From NCBI RefSeq assembly GCF_003600685.1, contig NZ_CP032084.1, positions 3,038,001 through 3,102,000 on the forward strand: 64,000 nucleotides of DNA, written 5' to 3'. This document shows positions 47,278 to 57,702 of the stretch, one piece after another. The translations under genes were made by a program, and so were the position numbers. The notes under the pieces are model-generated. The model had not been told where the DNA came from and did no database searches. It worked only from the letters and a program-made list of their open reading frames with translations. This DNA is from Achromobacter sp. B7 (GTDB taxonomy: Bacteria; Pseudomonadota; Gammaproteobacteria; Burkholderiales; Burkholderiaceae_B). Position 1 is the first letter of the stretch, and the number at the start of each line of letters is the position of its first letter.

Positions 47278-48192
47278 ATGATTGCATTCCTGTTTCGCCG
47301 CTTGCTGGTCGCCGCCCTGCTGGTGGCGTTCGTATCGCTGATCAGCTTTTCGCTGGTGTTTGCGTCCGGCAACCCGGCCGCGCGCCTTGCCGGTGAAGGC
47401 AGCGCGGCCGACGCCGCCCGCCTGTCGCAACAGCACGGCTTTGGCGATCCCATCCTGGTGCAATACGGCCGCTGGCTGGCGGGCGTGGTGCGCGGTGATT
47501 TTGGCGACAGCCTGTACTTCAGCCGCCCCGTGGCCGAATTGCTGGGCCAGCATTTCCCCGCCACCGCCAAACTGGGCCTGGCCGCGATGGCCTTTGCCTT
47601 GCTGCTGGCGATACCGCTGGGCGTGCTGGCCGGCTTGCGCAAAGGCTCGCTGGTGGACCGCGCCACCATGCTGCTATCCGCCTGCGCACAGGCCATGCCG
47701 CCGTTCTGCCTGGCGTTTTTACTCATCATCGTGTTCAGCGTGCGCAACCAATGGCTGCCCGCCTCGGGCTTTGACACGTGGAAGCACTACGTGATGCCGG
47801 TGGTGGCGCTGGGCCTGTTCGCCATGCCCGCGATGCTGCGGCTGATGAAATCCGAAATGGAAACCGTGCTGGCCACCGACTACATCCGCACCGCGCGTGC
47901 GATGGGCCTGGGCGGCGCCAGCGTGGTGTTGAAGTACGCGCTGCGCAACGCGCTGCGGCCGCTGGTGTCCCTGGCGGCGGCGCAGATGGGCACTTTGCTG
48001 GCCGGCTCCGTCGTCATCGAAACCGTGTTCGCCATCAATGGCGCCGGGCTGCTGGCCTGGACGTCCATCCTGCGTGGCGACTTCCCCACGATGCAGGCAC
48101 TGATCCTGATCTTTGCGCTGATCTACATCGTGCTGACCCTGCTTGCCGACCTGGTCAACGGTTGGCTGGACCCCCGCGTGCGAGCCGCCTGA
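47278..48192 (+). CDS. ABC transporter permease (DppB type)
   Basis: Inner-membrane permease of 304 residues starting MIAFLFRRLLVAALLVAFVS, with six hydrophobic segments. The coupling loop reads RTARAMGLGGASVVLKYALRN. The stop TGA overlaps the ATG of the next permease (TGATG). It lies in the catabolic cluster after the binding-protein gene. Confidence 0.92.
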   Translation: MIAFLFRRLLVAALLVAFVSLISFSLVFASGNPAARLAGEGSAADAARLSQQHGFGDPILVQYGRWLAGVVRGDFGDSLYFSRPVAELLGQHFPATAKLGLAAMAFALLLAIPLGVLAGLRKGSLVDRATMLLSACAQAMPPFCLAFLLIIVFSVRNQWLPASGFDTWKHYVMPVVALGLFAMPAMLRLMKSEMETVLATDYIRTARAMGLGGASVVLKYALRNALRPLVSLAAAQMGTLLAGSVVIETVFAINGAGLLAWTSILRGDFPTMQALILIFALIYIVLTLLADLVNGWLDPRVRAA

Positions 48193-49070
48193 TGAATACC
48201 GCTATGACCGCTACCGCGACTTCCCTGCCCGCCGCCACGCGCGGCGACCGTCTGGCGCGCGCCGGCCGACTGCTTGGCCTGGCCGTGCTGGCCCTGCTGG
48301 TGCTGGCCGGCCTGATCGGCCCGTACCTGATCCCGCACGACCCCTATTCGCAAGACCTGCTGGCGCGTCTGCAAGAGCCCGTGTGGGCTGAGGGCGGTGA
48401 CTGGAACCACATCCTGGGCACCGACCAGCTGGGCCGCGACGTGTTGGCGCGCGCGCTGTACGGCGTGCGGGTGTCGGCGCTGATCGGCTTGTCGGTCGCG
48501 CTGATGGGCGGGCTGATCGGCACCACCCTGGGGGTGGTCGCCGGCTACTTCGGCGGCGCCGTGGACCGCGCCGTGTCGTTTCTGATTACCGCCCGCCTGG
48601 CGCTGCCCATCATCCTGGTGGCGCTGGCGGTGGTGTCGGTGGTGGGCGCATCGCTGACCGTGGTGGTGCTGGTGCTGGGCCTGCTGCTGTGGGAACGCTA
48701 CGCCCTGGTGGCGCGCACCATGGCCGCCGGCCTGCGCAACGCCGAATTCGTCACCGCGTCGCGGCTGCAAGGTTGCACGCCTCTACAAATCATCTGGCGC
48801 GACATTCTGCCGAACCTGGTGGGCAACCTGCTCATCATCGGCACGGTGGATGCGGCCATGGCCATCACGCTGGAAGCGTCGTTGTCATTCCTGGGGCTGG
48901 GCGTGCCCGCGCCGATGCCGTCGCTGGGCCTGATGATTGCCGAGGGCAAGGAAAACATGTTGTTCCAGCCGTCGCTGGTGGTCATCCCCAGCATCGTGCT
49001 GTTCGTGCTGGTGCTGTGCGTGAACCGCGCGGGCGAAACGCTGCGCGCCATCCAGATGAAAAAGGGCTGA
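48192..49070 (+). CDS. ABC transporter permease (DppC type)
   Basis: Inner-membrane permease of 292 residues from MNTAMTATATSLPAAT, at a TGATG overlap with the upstream permease. Family stretches are LGTDQLGRDVLARALYGVRVS and the coupling loop SRLQGCTPLQIIWRDILPNL. It forms the channel together with the permease at 47278; the ATPase gene begins 4 nt after its stop. Confidence 0.92.
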   Translation: MNTAMTATATSLPAATRGDRLARAGRLLGLAVLALLVLAGLIGPYLIPHDPYSQDLLARLQEPVWAEGGDWNHILGTDQLGRDVLARALYGVRVSALIGLSVALMGGLIGTTLGVVAGYFGGAVDRAVSFLITARLALPIILVALAVVSVVGASLTVVVLVLGLLLWERYALVARTMAAGLRNAEFVTASRLQGCTPLQIIWRDILPNLVGNLLIIGTVDAAMAITLEASLSFLGLGVPAPMPSLGLMIAEGKENMLFQPSLVVIPSIVLFVLVLCVNRAGETLRAIQMKKG

Positions 49071-49074
49071 GGCC

Positions 49075-50069
<995 letters not shown>

Positions 50070-50073
<4 letters not shown>

Positions 50074-50945
50074 ATACTTCCATGAACAAGGCCACCGCCA
50101 TGCCGTCGGCCACCCCGCCCACCAGCGCGCCCACCGCCCCGCCAAGCACCGCGCCCGGCAGCATCCGCCTGGACGCGCTGTCGTTCCAATACGGCCGCGC
50201 CAGCCTGTTCTCGCGCCGCCCCGCGCCGCGCATCCTGCATGACATCGACCTGCATGTACCCGCCGGCCAGACCATCGGCCTGGTCGGTGAATCCGGTAGC
50301 GGCAAGTCCACCATCGCCAAACTGATGCTGGGCCTGTTGGCGCCCACCCAAGGGCAGGCGTTGCTGGACGGAAAGCCGCTGACCGCCATGCCCGCCCGCG
50401 CCCGCGCACGCCGCATCCAGATGGTGTTCCAGGACCCCTATTCGTCGCTGAACCCGCGCCGCACCATCAACGAAATCCTGACCGCGCCGTTGCGCGTGCA
50501 TGGCATCGGCAACGCCGCGTCGCAGGCGGCGGCCGTGCGCCGCATGATGGACGCCGTGGGGCTGGTGCCCGCGTTTGCCGGCCGCTACCCGCGTGAACTG
50601 TCGGGCGGCCAGCGCCAGCGCGTGGCGATTGCCCGCGCGCTGATGCTGGAACCCCAGCTGCTGATTTGCGATGAGCCCACTTCCGCGCTGGACGTTTCCG
50701 TGCAGGCGCAGATCCTGAACCTGCTGATGGAACTGCAACGCGAACGCGGCCTGGGCTATCTGTTCATCAGCCACAACCTGGCGGTGGTGCAGCACATTGC
50801 GGATGAGATCGTCGTGCTGCAAGGCGGCCGCGTGGTCGAGCGCGGCGCGGCGGACCAGGTTTACTTTGCACCCAAGCACCCGTACACCCGGCAACTGATC
50901 GGCGCGACGCTGGCCGTGCCCGAAGCGCGGGAGCTGGCGGCATGA
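50070..50945 (+). CDS. ABC transporter ATPase (DppF type), short C-terminus
   Basis: ATP-binding subunit of 291 residues with a Thr/Pro/Ala-rich N-terminus (about residues 8-32). Walker [10 protein letters not shown], signature LSGGQRQRV, Walker [13 protein letters not shown]. It ends soon after [11 protein letters not shown], so the usual Cys-containing oligopeptide extension is missing, unlike the partner ATPase. Both ends overlap neighbours by four bases. Confidence 0.9.
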
Positions 50946-52195
50946 ACGCACACGCGACCACAGTGACGACCAGCCAGGTGATGACCAGCCCTGTCGTGAC
51001 CAGCCCCGCGACAACGCCCCTGGCCGCCACACCCGGCAGCGCGCCGATGCCAGCCGCGCAACCGCCTGCCCCCGCCCCGCATTACCTGCTGGTCGGCAAC
51101 GACGAGAAAGTCACCTGGGACGACGGCCGGATCCGCTTCCTGGCGCCCGGCCGCGACTCGCTCAGCATCTTCGACGCCGCCGCCAACCCCGCCGCGCCCG
51201 CCTTGGTGGCCACCCTGCCGCTACCCAATTCGCTGTTCGGTCCGCCCGTCAATCTGGCCGTCACGCCAGACCAGCGCCTGGCCTTGATCGCCGATTCCAT
51301 GGCGTGGCCCGAACGCGCCGACAGCAAGGGCTGGCAGCCCACCCCGGGCCGTGACCTGTATGTGGTGGACCTGACCGCCACGCCGCCGGCCATCGTGCAG
51401 ACGCTGCAAGTGGGCTTGCAACCGTCCGGCCTGTCGATCAACCGCGCGGGCACGATGGCCCTCGTCGCCAACAAGGCCGGCTGCTCGGTATCCGTGCTGA
51501 CCATCCGCGATGGCCGCGTGGCCGTCTGCGGGGAAATCGACCTGGGCACGCCCGTGGTCGCCGTGTCGTTCTCGGCCGATGGCCGCCGCGCCTACGTCGT
51601 CAAAACCGATACGCACCGGCTGGCCGTGCTGCACGTCGACGACACCGGCCCCACGCCCCGCGTCACGCACGATCCGTCCGAAGACCTGACCACCGGGCTG
51701 GTGCCGTTCAACCTGGTCGTGTCGCCCGATGGCGCGCTGGCCTTGGTGGTGGACATGGGCAGCCCCACGGCGTCCGACGGCCATGCCGATTCCATCAGCG
51801 TGGTGGATTTGCAAAGCGATCCGCCACGCGTCGTCGACCGCATCATGGTGGAAGACGGCCCCGAAGGCATCGCCATCAGCCCCGATGGCCGCCACGCCGC
51901 CGTGGCCATTGTGCAGGGCTCCAACAACCCGTCGTCCGACTGGTTCCACCATCCACACGGCCAGATCGTGCTGTTGCACATCGACGGCCTGCGCGTCACC
52001 CGCGCGGGCGCCATCGATGTGGGCGCCTTGCCCGAAGGCATCGCCTTCAGCCCCGACAGCCGCTACCTGTATGTCGGCAATTTTCTGGACGCAACCTTGC
52101 AGGTGCTGGCCGTGGGAGACAACGGCCTGACCGATACCGGTACGTGTATCCCCCTGCCCGGCCACCCCGCATCCATGCGGGCGCAATCCTACTGA
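50942..52195 (+). CDS. YVTN/lactonase-type beta-propeller protein
   Basis: A 417-residue protein made of repeated propeller blades (INRAGTMALVANK, VSFSADGRRAYVV, AISPDGRHAAVAI, AFSPDSRYLYVGN). Such proteins include sugar lactonases and periplasmic YncE-like binding proteins. The N-terminal 45 residues are a Thr/Val/Ser/Pro-rich low-complexity stretch (TSPVVTSPATTPLAATP) without a clear signal peptide, so its location is uncertain. It overlaps the ATPase gene (ATGA) and precedes the TRAP genes, which points to a role in the same pathway, possibly opening a lactone or sensing the substrate. The assignment is to a fold, not a function. Confidence 0.75.
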   Translation: MNAHATTVTTSQVMTSPVVTSPATTPLAATPGSAPMPAAQPPAPAPHYLLVGNDEKVTWDDGRIRFLAPGRDSLSIFDAAANPAAPALVATLPLPNSLFGPPVNLAVTPDQRLALIADSMAWPERADSKGWQPTPGRDLYVVDLTATPPAIVQTLQVGLQPSGLSINRAGTMALVANKAGCSVSVLTIRDGRVAVCGEIDLGTPVVAVSFSADGRRAYVVKTDTHRLAVLHVDDTGPTPRVTHDPSEDLTTGLVPFNLVVSPDGALALVVDMGSPTASDGHADSISVVDLQSDPPRVVDRIMVEDGPEGIAISPDGRHAAVAIVQGSNNPSSDWFHHPHGQIVLLHIDGLRVTRAGAIDVGALPEGIAFSPDSRYLYVGNFLDATLQVLAVGDNGLTDTGTCIPLPGHPASMRAQSY

Positions 52196-52263
52196 GCGGG
52201 GCCGCACCCCGCCGCCTGTTGAACCCACCACCCCTACTTCTCTCTTGCATCTGGAGTTACTTC

Positions 52264-53259
52264 ATGACCCACGCTCCCCAAACGTTTCGCGCCCTGATCG
52301 GCGGCGCTCTGCTTGCCGTGGCCGGTTTTGCGCCGCTGTCCGCCCATGCCCTGGACATCAAGCTGGGCCACGTGCTGGCTCCCAGCCACAGCTGGAACAA
52401 GGCGGCCGAGGGTTTTGCCGCCGAGGTCAAGGAAAAGACCGCCGGCCGCGTCAACTTCGTGCTGTTCCCCAGCGGCCAGCTGGGCAACGAAAAGACCATG
52501 CTGGAAGGCTTGCAGATCGGTAGCCAGGGCGCCGCCATCATCGGCTCGGGTTCGTTGCAGCCGATTGAACCGAAGTTCGGCGTGGTGGAACTGCCGTACA
52601 CGTGGTCGTCGTCGCAGCAAGCCTACAAGGCCTATGACGGCGAGCTGGGCGAGGCGTTGGCCAAGCTGGCCGACAAGAAGAACCTGACGATCATTTCGTG
52701 GTGGGAAAACGGCTTTCGCCACGTGACCAACAATCGCGGCCCCGTGAACAAGCCCGCCGACCTGACCGGCCTGAAAACCCGCGTCACGCCCGACAAGATG
52801 CGCCTGGACACCTTTACCGCGCTGGGCGCCAACCCGGCCCCGCTGGCCTTTGGCGAGCTGTACTCGGCGTTGCAGCAAAAGGTGTTCGACGCGCAAGAGA
52901 ACCCCTTGTCCATCATCTACACGTCGTCGTTTTTTGAAGTGCAGAAGTACCTGTCGCTGACGGGTCACGTGTGGGGCCCGGCCAACCTGATCATTTCCAA
53001 GCCGGTCTGGAACCGCATTTCCGCCGATGACAAGAAGGTGGTGCAGGCCGCCGCCGACAAGTGGCGCGACGCCCAGCGCAAGATGATCACCGACGGCGAC
53101 CAGCAGTTCGTGGCCCAGCTCAAAGAAAAAGGCATGCAGGTCAACGAGGTCGACAAGGCCGCCTTTGCCGCCGCCGTGCAGCCCGTGTGGAAGACCTACT
53201 CGGTCACCTACGGCCCCGAGCTGATGGCGATTGTGCAGAAGTACCGCGAGGCCCAGTAA
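52264..53259 (+). CDS. TRAP transporter substrate-binding protein (DctP family)
   Basis: Periplasmic binding protein of 331 residues, signal peptide to about residue 31 (ALIGGALLAVAGFAPLSAHA). The mature part begins LDIKLGHVLAPSHSWNKAAE and contains GLKTRVTPDKMRLDTFTALG, where the Arg of LKTR is the usual carboxylate-binding residue, and LYSALQQKVFDAQENP. It therefore probably binds an organic acid. Its stop overlaps the small membrane subunit gene (TAATG). Confidence 0.92.
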   Translation: MTHAPQTFRALIGGALLAVAGFAPLSAHALDIKLGHVLAPSHSWNKAAEGFAAEVKEKTAGRVNFVLFPSGQLGNEKTMLEGLQIGSQGAAIIGSGSLQPIEPKFGVVELPYTWSSSQQAYKAYDGELGEALAKLADKKNLTIISWWENGFRHVTNNRGPVNKPADLTGLKTRVTPDKMRLDTFTALGANPAPLAFGELYSALQQKVFDAQENPLSIIYTSSFFEVQKYLSLTGHVWGPANLIISKPVWNRISADDKKVVQAAADKWRDAQRKMITDGDQQFVAQLKEKGMQVNEVDKAAFAAAVQPVWKTYSVTYGPELMAIVQKYREAQ

Positions 53260-53738
53260 TGCTCAACCGACTGTCCGCCATCCTGTCGGGCATCAGCAAG
53301 GCCTTTGCCGCCCTGGCGGTGGCCTTGCTGGCGATCCTGATCTCTTACGTGGTGTTCTCGCGCTTTGTCACGCACACCACGCCGCACTGGGCCGAGGAAT
53401 TGCCGCGCCTGGTGCTGGTGTGGTCGGCCTTCATCGGCGGCGTGGCGTGCAGCTACGAACGCTCTCACCTGATGGCCGGCCTGCTGCCTTTCGTGGTGCG
53501 CAGCCCGCGCGTGCTCAATGCCTTCGAGCGGCTGAACCAGCTGCTGGTCATCGTGGGCCTGGCGGCGCTGGGCTACGCGGGCTGGCAACTGGCCGAACTC
53601 ACGGGCGACCAGACGCTGCCCGCGCTGGACGTGTCCGCCGGCACGGTCTACCTGGCGTTGCCGTTTGCGTGCGCGGTCACCATCGTCGTCCATCTGGCGC
53701 AGCTGTTCGCGCCCACCCCCGCCACGGCAAAGGAATAA
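53259..53738 (+). CDS. TRAP transporter small membrane subunit (DctQ family)
   Basis: A 159-residue protein with four hydrophobic segments and the family pattern THTTPHWAEELPRLVLVWSA followed by GGVACSYERSHL. It pairs with the large subunit at 53743 to form the sodium-driven TRAP permease. The ATG overlaps the DctP-type stop. Confidence 0.9.
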   Translation: MLNRLSAILSGISKAFAALAVALLAILISYVVFSRFVTHTTPHWAEELPRLVLVWSAFIGGVACSYERSHLMAGLLPFVVRSPRVLNAFERLNQLLVIVGLAALGYAGWQLAELTGDQTLPALDVSAGTVYLALPFACAVTIVVHLAQLFAPTPATAKE

Positions 53739-53742
53739 CAAG

Positions 53743-55026
53743 ATGTCTTCGGGTGCTCTCTTCCTGATGGGCGTGTTTACGATCACCGTGTTGATCGACA
53801 TGCCCATCGCGTTCGGCCTGGTGCTGTCGTGCCTGGCCTATCTGGCCGTGTATGACTCGGCGCCCATGATGGTGGCGGCGCAGCAGTACGTGGTGGGGCT
53901 GGACAGCTTCACCCTGCTGGCGATTCCGCTGTTCATCCTGGCCGCGCAGCTGATGAACGGCGCCGGCCTGACGCAGCGCATCGTGCGCCTGTGCGCCGCC
54001 ATCGTCGGCGACATCAAGGGCGGCCTGGCGGTCGTGGCCGTGCTGGCCTGCCTGATGTTCGGCGCGCTGTCCGGCTCGGGCGTGGCCGACGTGGTCGCCA
54101 TCGGCAGCCTGTTGTTGCCCGCCATGGCGCGCAGCGGTTACGACAAGGGCTTTTCCTGCGCGCTGGTGGGCAGCGCGGGCGCCACGTCCACCATCATCCC
54201 GCCCAGCATCGTGCTGATCGTCTACGGCACCATCACCGATACGTCGGTGGGCAAGCTCTTCGTGGCCGGCATCATCCCCGGCATCCTGCTGGGCCTGTCC
54301 TTGATCGGCGTGGCCATCTGGCAGTCGCGCAAGCACAACTGGGCGGGCGGCCAGCCGTTTTCCTGGGGCGAACTGCGCGCCGCGGCCATCGATGCGCTGC
54401 CCGCGCTGATGGTGCCGGTGCTGATCATCGGCGGCATCCGCTTCGGCATCTTCACCGCCACCGAAGCCGCCTCCAGCGCGATTGTCTACGCCCTGTTGAT
54501 CGGCTTTTTCTGGTACCGCACGCTAAGCGTGAAATCGTTGTGGGACAACCTGAAATCCACCGGCGAAAGCAGCGCGTCCATCCTGCTTATCATCGGCGCG
54601 TCCGGCCTGTTTGCCTGGGTGCTGGTGGCCGAACAGGTGCCGCAAGCCTTATCCACCCTGCTGGTGGAATGGACCGACAGCAAGACGGCCGTGCTGCTGG
54701 TGCTGACGGTGGTATTGCTGCTGCTGGGCACCTTCATGGAGGCCATCCCCGTCATCATCATCGTGGCCCCCGTGGTGATGCCGGTGCTGGCACACTACAA
54801 CATCGACCCGGTGCATTTCGGCATTCTGCTGTCCATCAACATGGCCATCGGCGCCAACACGCCCCCGGTCGGGGTAGACCTGATGGCCGCCTGCAAGATC
54901 GGCGGCATCAACATGATGCAAACGCTGCGCCCGCTGTCCTGGATGATGCTGGCCATGACCAGCGTGATGTTGCTGCTGACGTTTGTTCCTGAACTGGTGC
55001 TGTTCCTGCCGAGGCACGTGCAATGA
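53743..55026 (+). CDS. TRAP transporter large membrane subunit (DctM family)
   Basis: Inner-membrane transport subunit of 427 residues with about twelve hydrophobic segments. Typical stretches are DSFTLLAIPLFILAAQLMN, GALSGSGVADVVAIGSLLLP, GSAGATSTIIPPSIVLIVYG and IGANTPPVGVDLMAACKIG. AGGAATAACAAG provides a ribosome site. The stop overlaps the lyase gene, linking transport to catabolism. Confidence 0.94.
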   Translation: MSSGALFLMGVFTITVLIDMPIAFGLVLSCLAYLAVYDSAPMMVAAQQYVVGLDSFTLLAIPLFILAAQLMNGAGLTQRIVRLCAAIVGDIKGGLAVVAVLACLMFGALSGSGVADVVAIGSLLLPAMARSGYDKGFSCALVGSAGATSTIIPPSIVLIVYGTITDTSVGKLFVAGIIPGILLGLSLIGVAIWQSRKHNWAGGQPFSWGELRAAAIDALPALMVPVLIIGGIRFGIFTATEAASSAIVYALLIGFFWYRTLSVKSLWDNLKSTGESSASILLIIGASGLFAWVLVAEQVPQALSTLLVEWTDSKTAVLLVLTVVLLLLGTFMEAIPVIIIVAPVVMPVLAHYNIDPVHFGILLSINMAIGANTPPVGVDLMAACKIGGINMMQTLRPLSWMMLAMTSVMLLLTFVPELVLFLPRHVQ

Positions 55027-55952
55027 CCACCCACACCTATCTACGCCGCCCCGCCGCGCTGCGCCGCAGCTGGATGTTCGTACCCGGCATGGACGCCGCC
55101 GCGCAGGCCTCGGGCCTGGCCAGCGGCACGGACGCGCTGGTGGCCGACCTGGAAGAATTCACCGCGGCGGTGGAACGGCCCGCCGCCCGGCCACGCATTG
55201 CGGCCTTGTTTGCCACGTGCCGCGCGCAGGGCGTCGTGGCGGCCGTGCGCATCAACAAGCTGGAAGACGACGGGCTGGCCGACCTGCGCGGCGTGATGCC
55301 GGGCGCGCCGGATGCGGTGTTCCTGCCGCACGCCGAAAGCGCCGCGCAGATCGTTGCGCTGGATCAGGCCATCACGGCGCTGGAAGCCGAACTGGGCTTG
55401 CCCGCCGGCAGTACCGAGATCGTGCCCACGCTGGAATCGGCGCTGGGGCTGGTGCGCGCCTACGACATCCTGACCGCCAGCCCGCGCGTGTCCGCCTGCC
55501 TGCTGGCCGCCGAAGACCTGACGGCCAGCCTGGGCGCCGAGCGCGGCAAGGACGGCATTGAACTGCACGCCGTGCGCGCCCGCTTTCTGGTGGACTGCAC
55601 CGCCGCCGGCTGCGTGCCGATCGACTGCCCGTTCAATTACCGCGACCTGCCCGCCCTGGAAGCGGACCTGCGCTGGGCGCGCCGCCTGGGCCTGAAATCC
55701 AAATGCGCCACGGTGGCCGAACAGGTGCCCCTGATCCACCAGGTGTTCACTCCGGCCCCGCCAGACGTGGACGCCGCGCGCGACTGCGTGGCGCGCTTCG
55801 AGGCGCAACGCGCCGGCCGCCACGACGCCGAACGCATCGACCCGCCCACCTACAACACCGCGCGCCGCCTGTTGGCGCGCCACGACCAATTCGAACGATG
55901 GGCCGCCGAGCGCCGCGCGCAGGCCGTGCCACAACAAGGAGACCTTGCATGA
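55023..55952 (+). CDS. HpcH/HpaI-CitE family aldolase/lyase
   Basis: Lyase of 309 residues with the TIM-barrel CitE-like layout: LRRSWMFVPGMD at the start, VADLEEFTAAVE, AAVRINKL with the substrate Arg, EIVPTLESALGL with the metal-site Glu, and LLAAEDLTASLG with the metal-site Asp. Relatives cleave malyl-CoA, citramalyl-CoA or 4-hydroxy-2-oxo acids in a Mg-dependent retro-aldol or Claisen reaction. DLEEF replaces the more common LEDAV/LEDSV, so the exact substrate may differ. It lies between the TRAP genes and a ThDP enzyme. Confidence 0.86.
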   Translation: MTTHTYLRRPAALRRSWMFVPGMDAAAQASGLASGTDALVADLEEFTAAVERPAARPRIAALFATCRAQGVVAAVRINKLEDDGLADLRGVMPGAPDAVFLPHAESAAQIVALDQAITALEAELGLPAGSTEIVPTLESALGLVRAYDILTASPRVSACLLAAEDLTASLGAERGKDGIELHAVRARFLVDCTAAGCVPIDCPFNYRDLPALEADLRWARRLGLKSKCATVAEQVPLIHQVFTPAPPDVDAARDCVARFEAQRAGRHDAERIDPPTYNTARRLLARHDQFERWAAERRAQAVPQQGDLA

Positions 55953-57688
55953 CGTCATCCGCACTTCCCGAACGCAACGGCGGCCAAATCCTGATGCAGC
56001 AGTTGCGCATCCATGGCGCGCGCCGCGTGTTCATGATTCCCGGCGAAAGCTACCTGCCGTGCATCGACGCGCTGAACGAACACACCGACGCCATCGAACC
56101 CGTGGTCTGCCGCCAGGAAAGCGGCGCGGCCTACATGGCCGAGGCCTATGGCAAGCTGACGGGCGAACCCGGCATCTGCTTCGTCACGCGCGGCCCGGGC
56201 GCCACCAACGCCAGCATCGGCGTGCACACCGCCTACCAGGACTCCACGCCGATGATCCTGTTCGTGGGCCAGGTCGGCAACGACTTCATGGAACGCGAAG
56301 CCTTCCAGGAGATCGATTACCGCCGCATGTTCGGGCAAATGGCCAAGTGGGTGGCGCAGATCGATCGCACCGACCGCATCCCCGAATTCATTTCGCGCGC
56401 CTTCGCCGTCGCCACCAGCGGCCGGCCCGGCCCCGTGGTGCTGGCGCTGCCAGAAGACACGTTGTGGGGCACGGCCCGCGTGGCGGACCTGCCGCGCTAC
56501 CCGCGCGTGCACAGCCACCCGGGCGCCGCCGATCTGACGCGCATGACCGAATTGCTGAACGCCGCCGAACGCCCCTTCCTGCTGCTGGGCGGCAATGGCT
56601 GGCACCAGACCGCCATCGACCAGGTTGCCGGTTTTGCCGAACGCTTCGAGCTGCCCGTGGGCACCGCGTGGCGCCGCCTGGAGTGTTTTGACCAGCGCCA
56701 TCCCAACGCCGCCGGCCACGTCGGCTGGGCGATGACGCCGGAACTGCGCCAGCGCGTCAAGGACGCCGACCTGGTGCTGGCCGTGGGCACGCGCCTGGGC
56801 GAAGCCACGACCGAAGGCTATACCGTCATCGAAAGCCCGCTGCCGCGCCAGAAGTTGATCCAAGTCTACCCGGACGCCGCCGAGCTGGGTCGCGTGTTTT
56901 CGCCCACGCAGGCCATCGTGGCCGACGTGGCCAGCTTTGCCGCCAGCGTGGCGGACCTGGCGCCCGGTCATGCCAAGCCGCGCGGCGAGGCCGTGCGCAT
57001 CGCGCATCAGCAACTGGTGGACAGCCTGACCCCGCTGCCCGCGCCCGGCCCGATGAGCCTGGACGCGGCGGCCGCCTACGTGGACGCGCACGTGCCGCCC
57101 AACGCCTGCATCACCGTGGGCGCGGGCAACTACGCGCTGTATCCGCACCGCTATCGCCGCTACACCGGCCCGGGCACCAGCCTGACGCCCACCGTCGGGT
57201 CGATGGGCTACGGCCTGCCCGCCGCCATTTCGGCCAAGCTGCAAGACCGTGCCCGCACCGTGGTGTGCTACGCGGGTGACGGCTGCTTTCAGATGAACAT
57301 GCAGGAACTGGGCGTGGCCTTGCAGTACAAGCTGGGCGTGGTCGTGCTGGTGTTCAACAACAGTATCTGGGGCACCATCCGCGCCCACCAGGAACGCGAG
57401 TTCCCCGCCCGCACGATTGCGCTGGGCTTTGAAAACCCCGACTTTACACAGATCATCCGGGGCTACGGCGGTTATGGTGAAGCCGTGGAAACCACGGAAG
57501 ATTTCGGACCCGCTTTTGAACGCGCGCTGGCCTTTGCCGATAAGGAAAGCCTGCCCGCGCTGCTGGAAATCCGCTACGACGCCAACGGCATCGCCCCGGG
57601 CGAAACGCTGATGGGCATCCGCCAAGCCGCGCAAGCCCGCATCGCGCGCGGCAACGGCAACCCGAACTCCGCCAACAATGGCCATTGA
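55949..57688 (+). CDS. Thiamine-diphosphate-dependent enzyme (acetolactate-synthase-like)
   Basis: Member of the ALS/benzoylformate decarboxylase superfamily, 579 residues from MTSSALPERNGGQ at an ATGA overlap. The catalytic Glu lies in VVCRQESGAAYMAEAYGK. The middle domain includes MEREAFQEIDYRRMFGQM, and the ThDP motif runs from AGDGCFQMNMQELGVA to VFNNSIWG. It carries no regulatory small-subunit partner and sits in a catabolic operon, so decarboxylation or carboligation of a pathway 2-oxo acid is likelier than branched-chain amino acid synthesis. The substrate cannot be read from sequence. Confidence 0.88.
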   Translation: MTSSALPERNGGQILMQQLRIHGARRVFMIPGESYLPCIDALNEHTDAIEPVVCRQESGAAYMAEAYGKLTGEPGICFVTRGPGATNASIGVHTAYQDSTPMILFVGQVGNDFMEREAFQEIDYRRMFGQMAKWVAQIDRTDRIPEFISRAFAVATSGRPGPVVLALPEDTLWGTARVADLPRYPRVHSHPGAADLTRMTELLNAAERPFLLLGGNGWHQTAIDQVAGFAERFELPVGTAWRRLECFDQRHPNAAGHVGWAMTPELRQRVKDADLVLAVGTRLGEATTEGYTVIESPLPRQKLIQVYPDAAELGRVFSPTQAIVADVASFAASVADLAPGHAKPRGEAVRIAHQQLVDSLTPLPAPGPMSLDAAAAYVDAHVPPNACITVGAGNYALYPHRYRRYTGPGTSLTPTVGSMGYGLPAAISAKLQDRARTVVCYAGDGCFQMNMQELGVALQYKLGVVVLVFNNSIWGTIRAHQEREFPARTIALGFENPDFTQIIRGYGGYGEAVETTEDFGPAFERALAFADKESLPALLEIRYDANGIAPGETLMGIRQAAQARIARGNGNPNSANNGH

Positions 57689-57702
57689 CAGGACGTGAAC
57701 CC

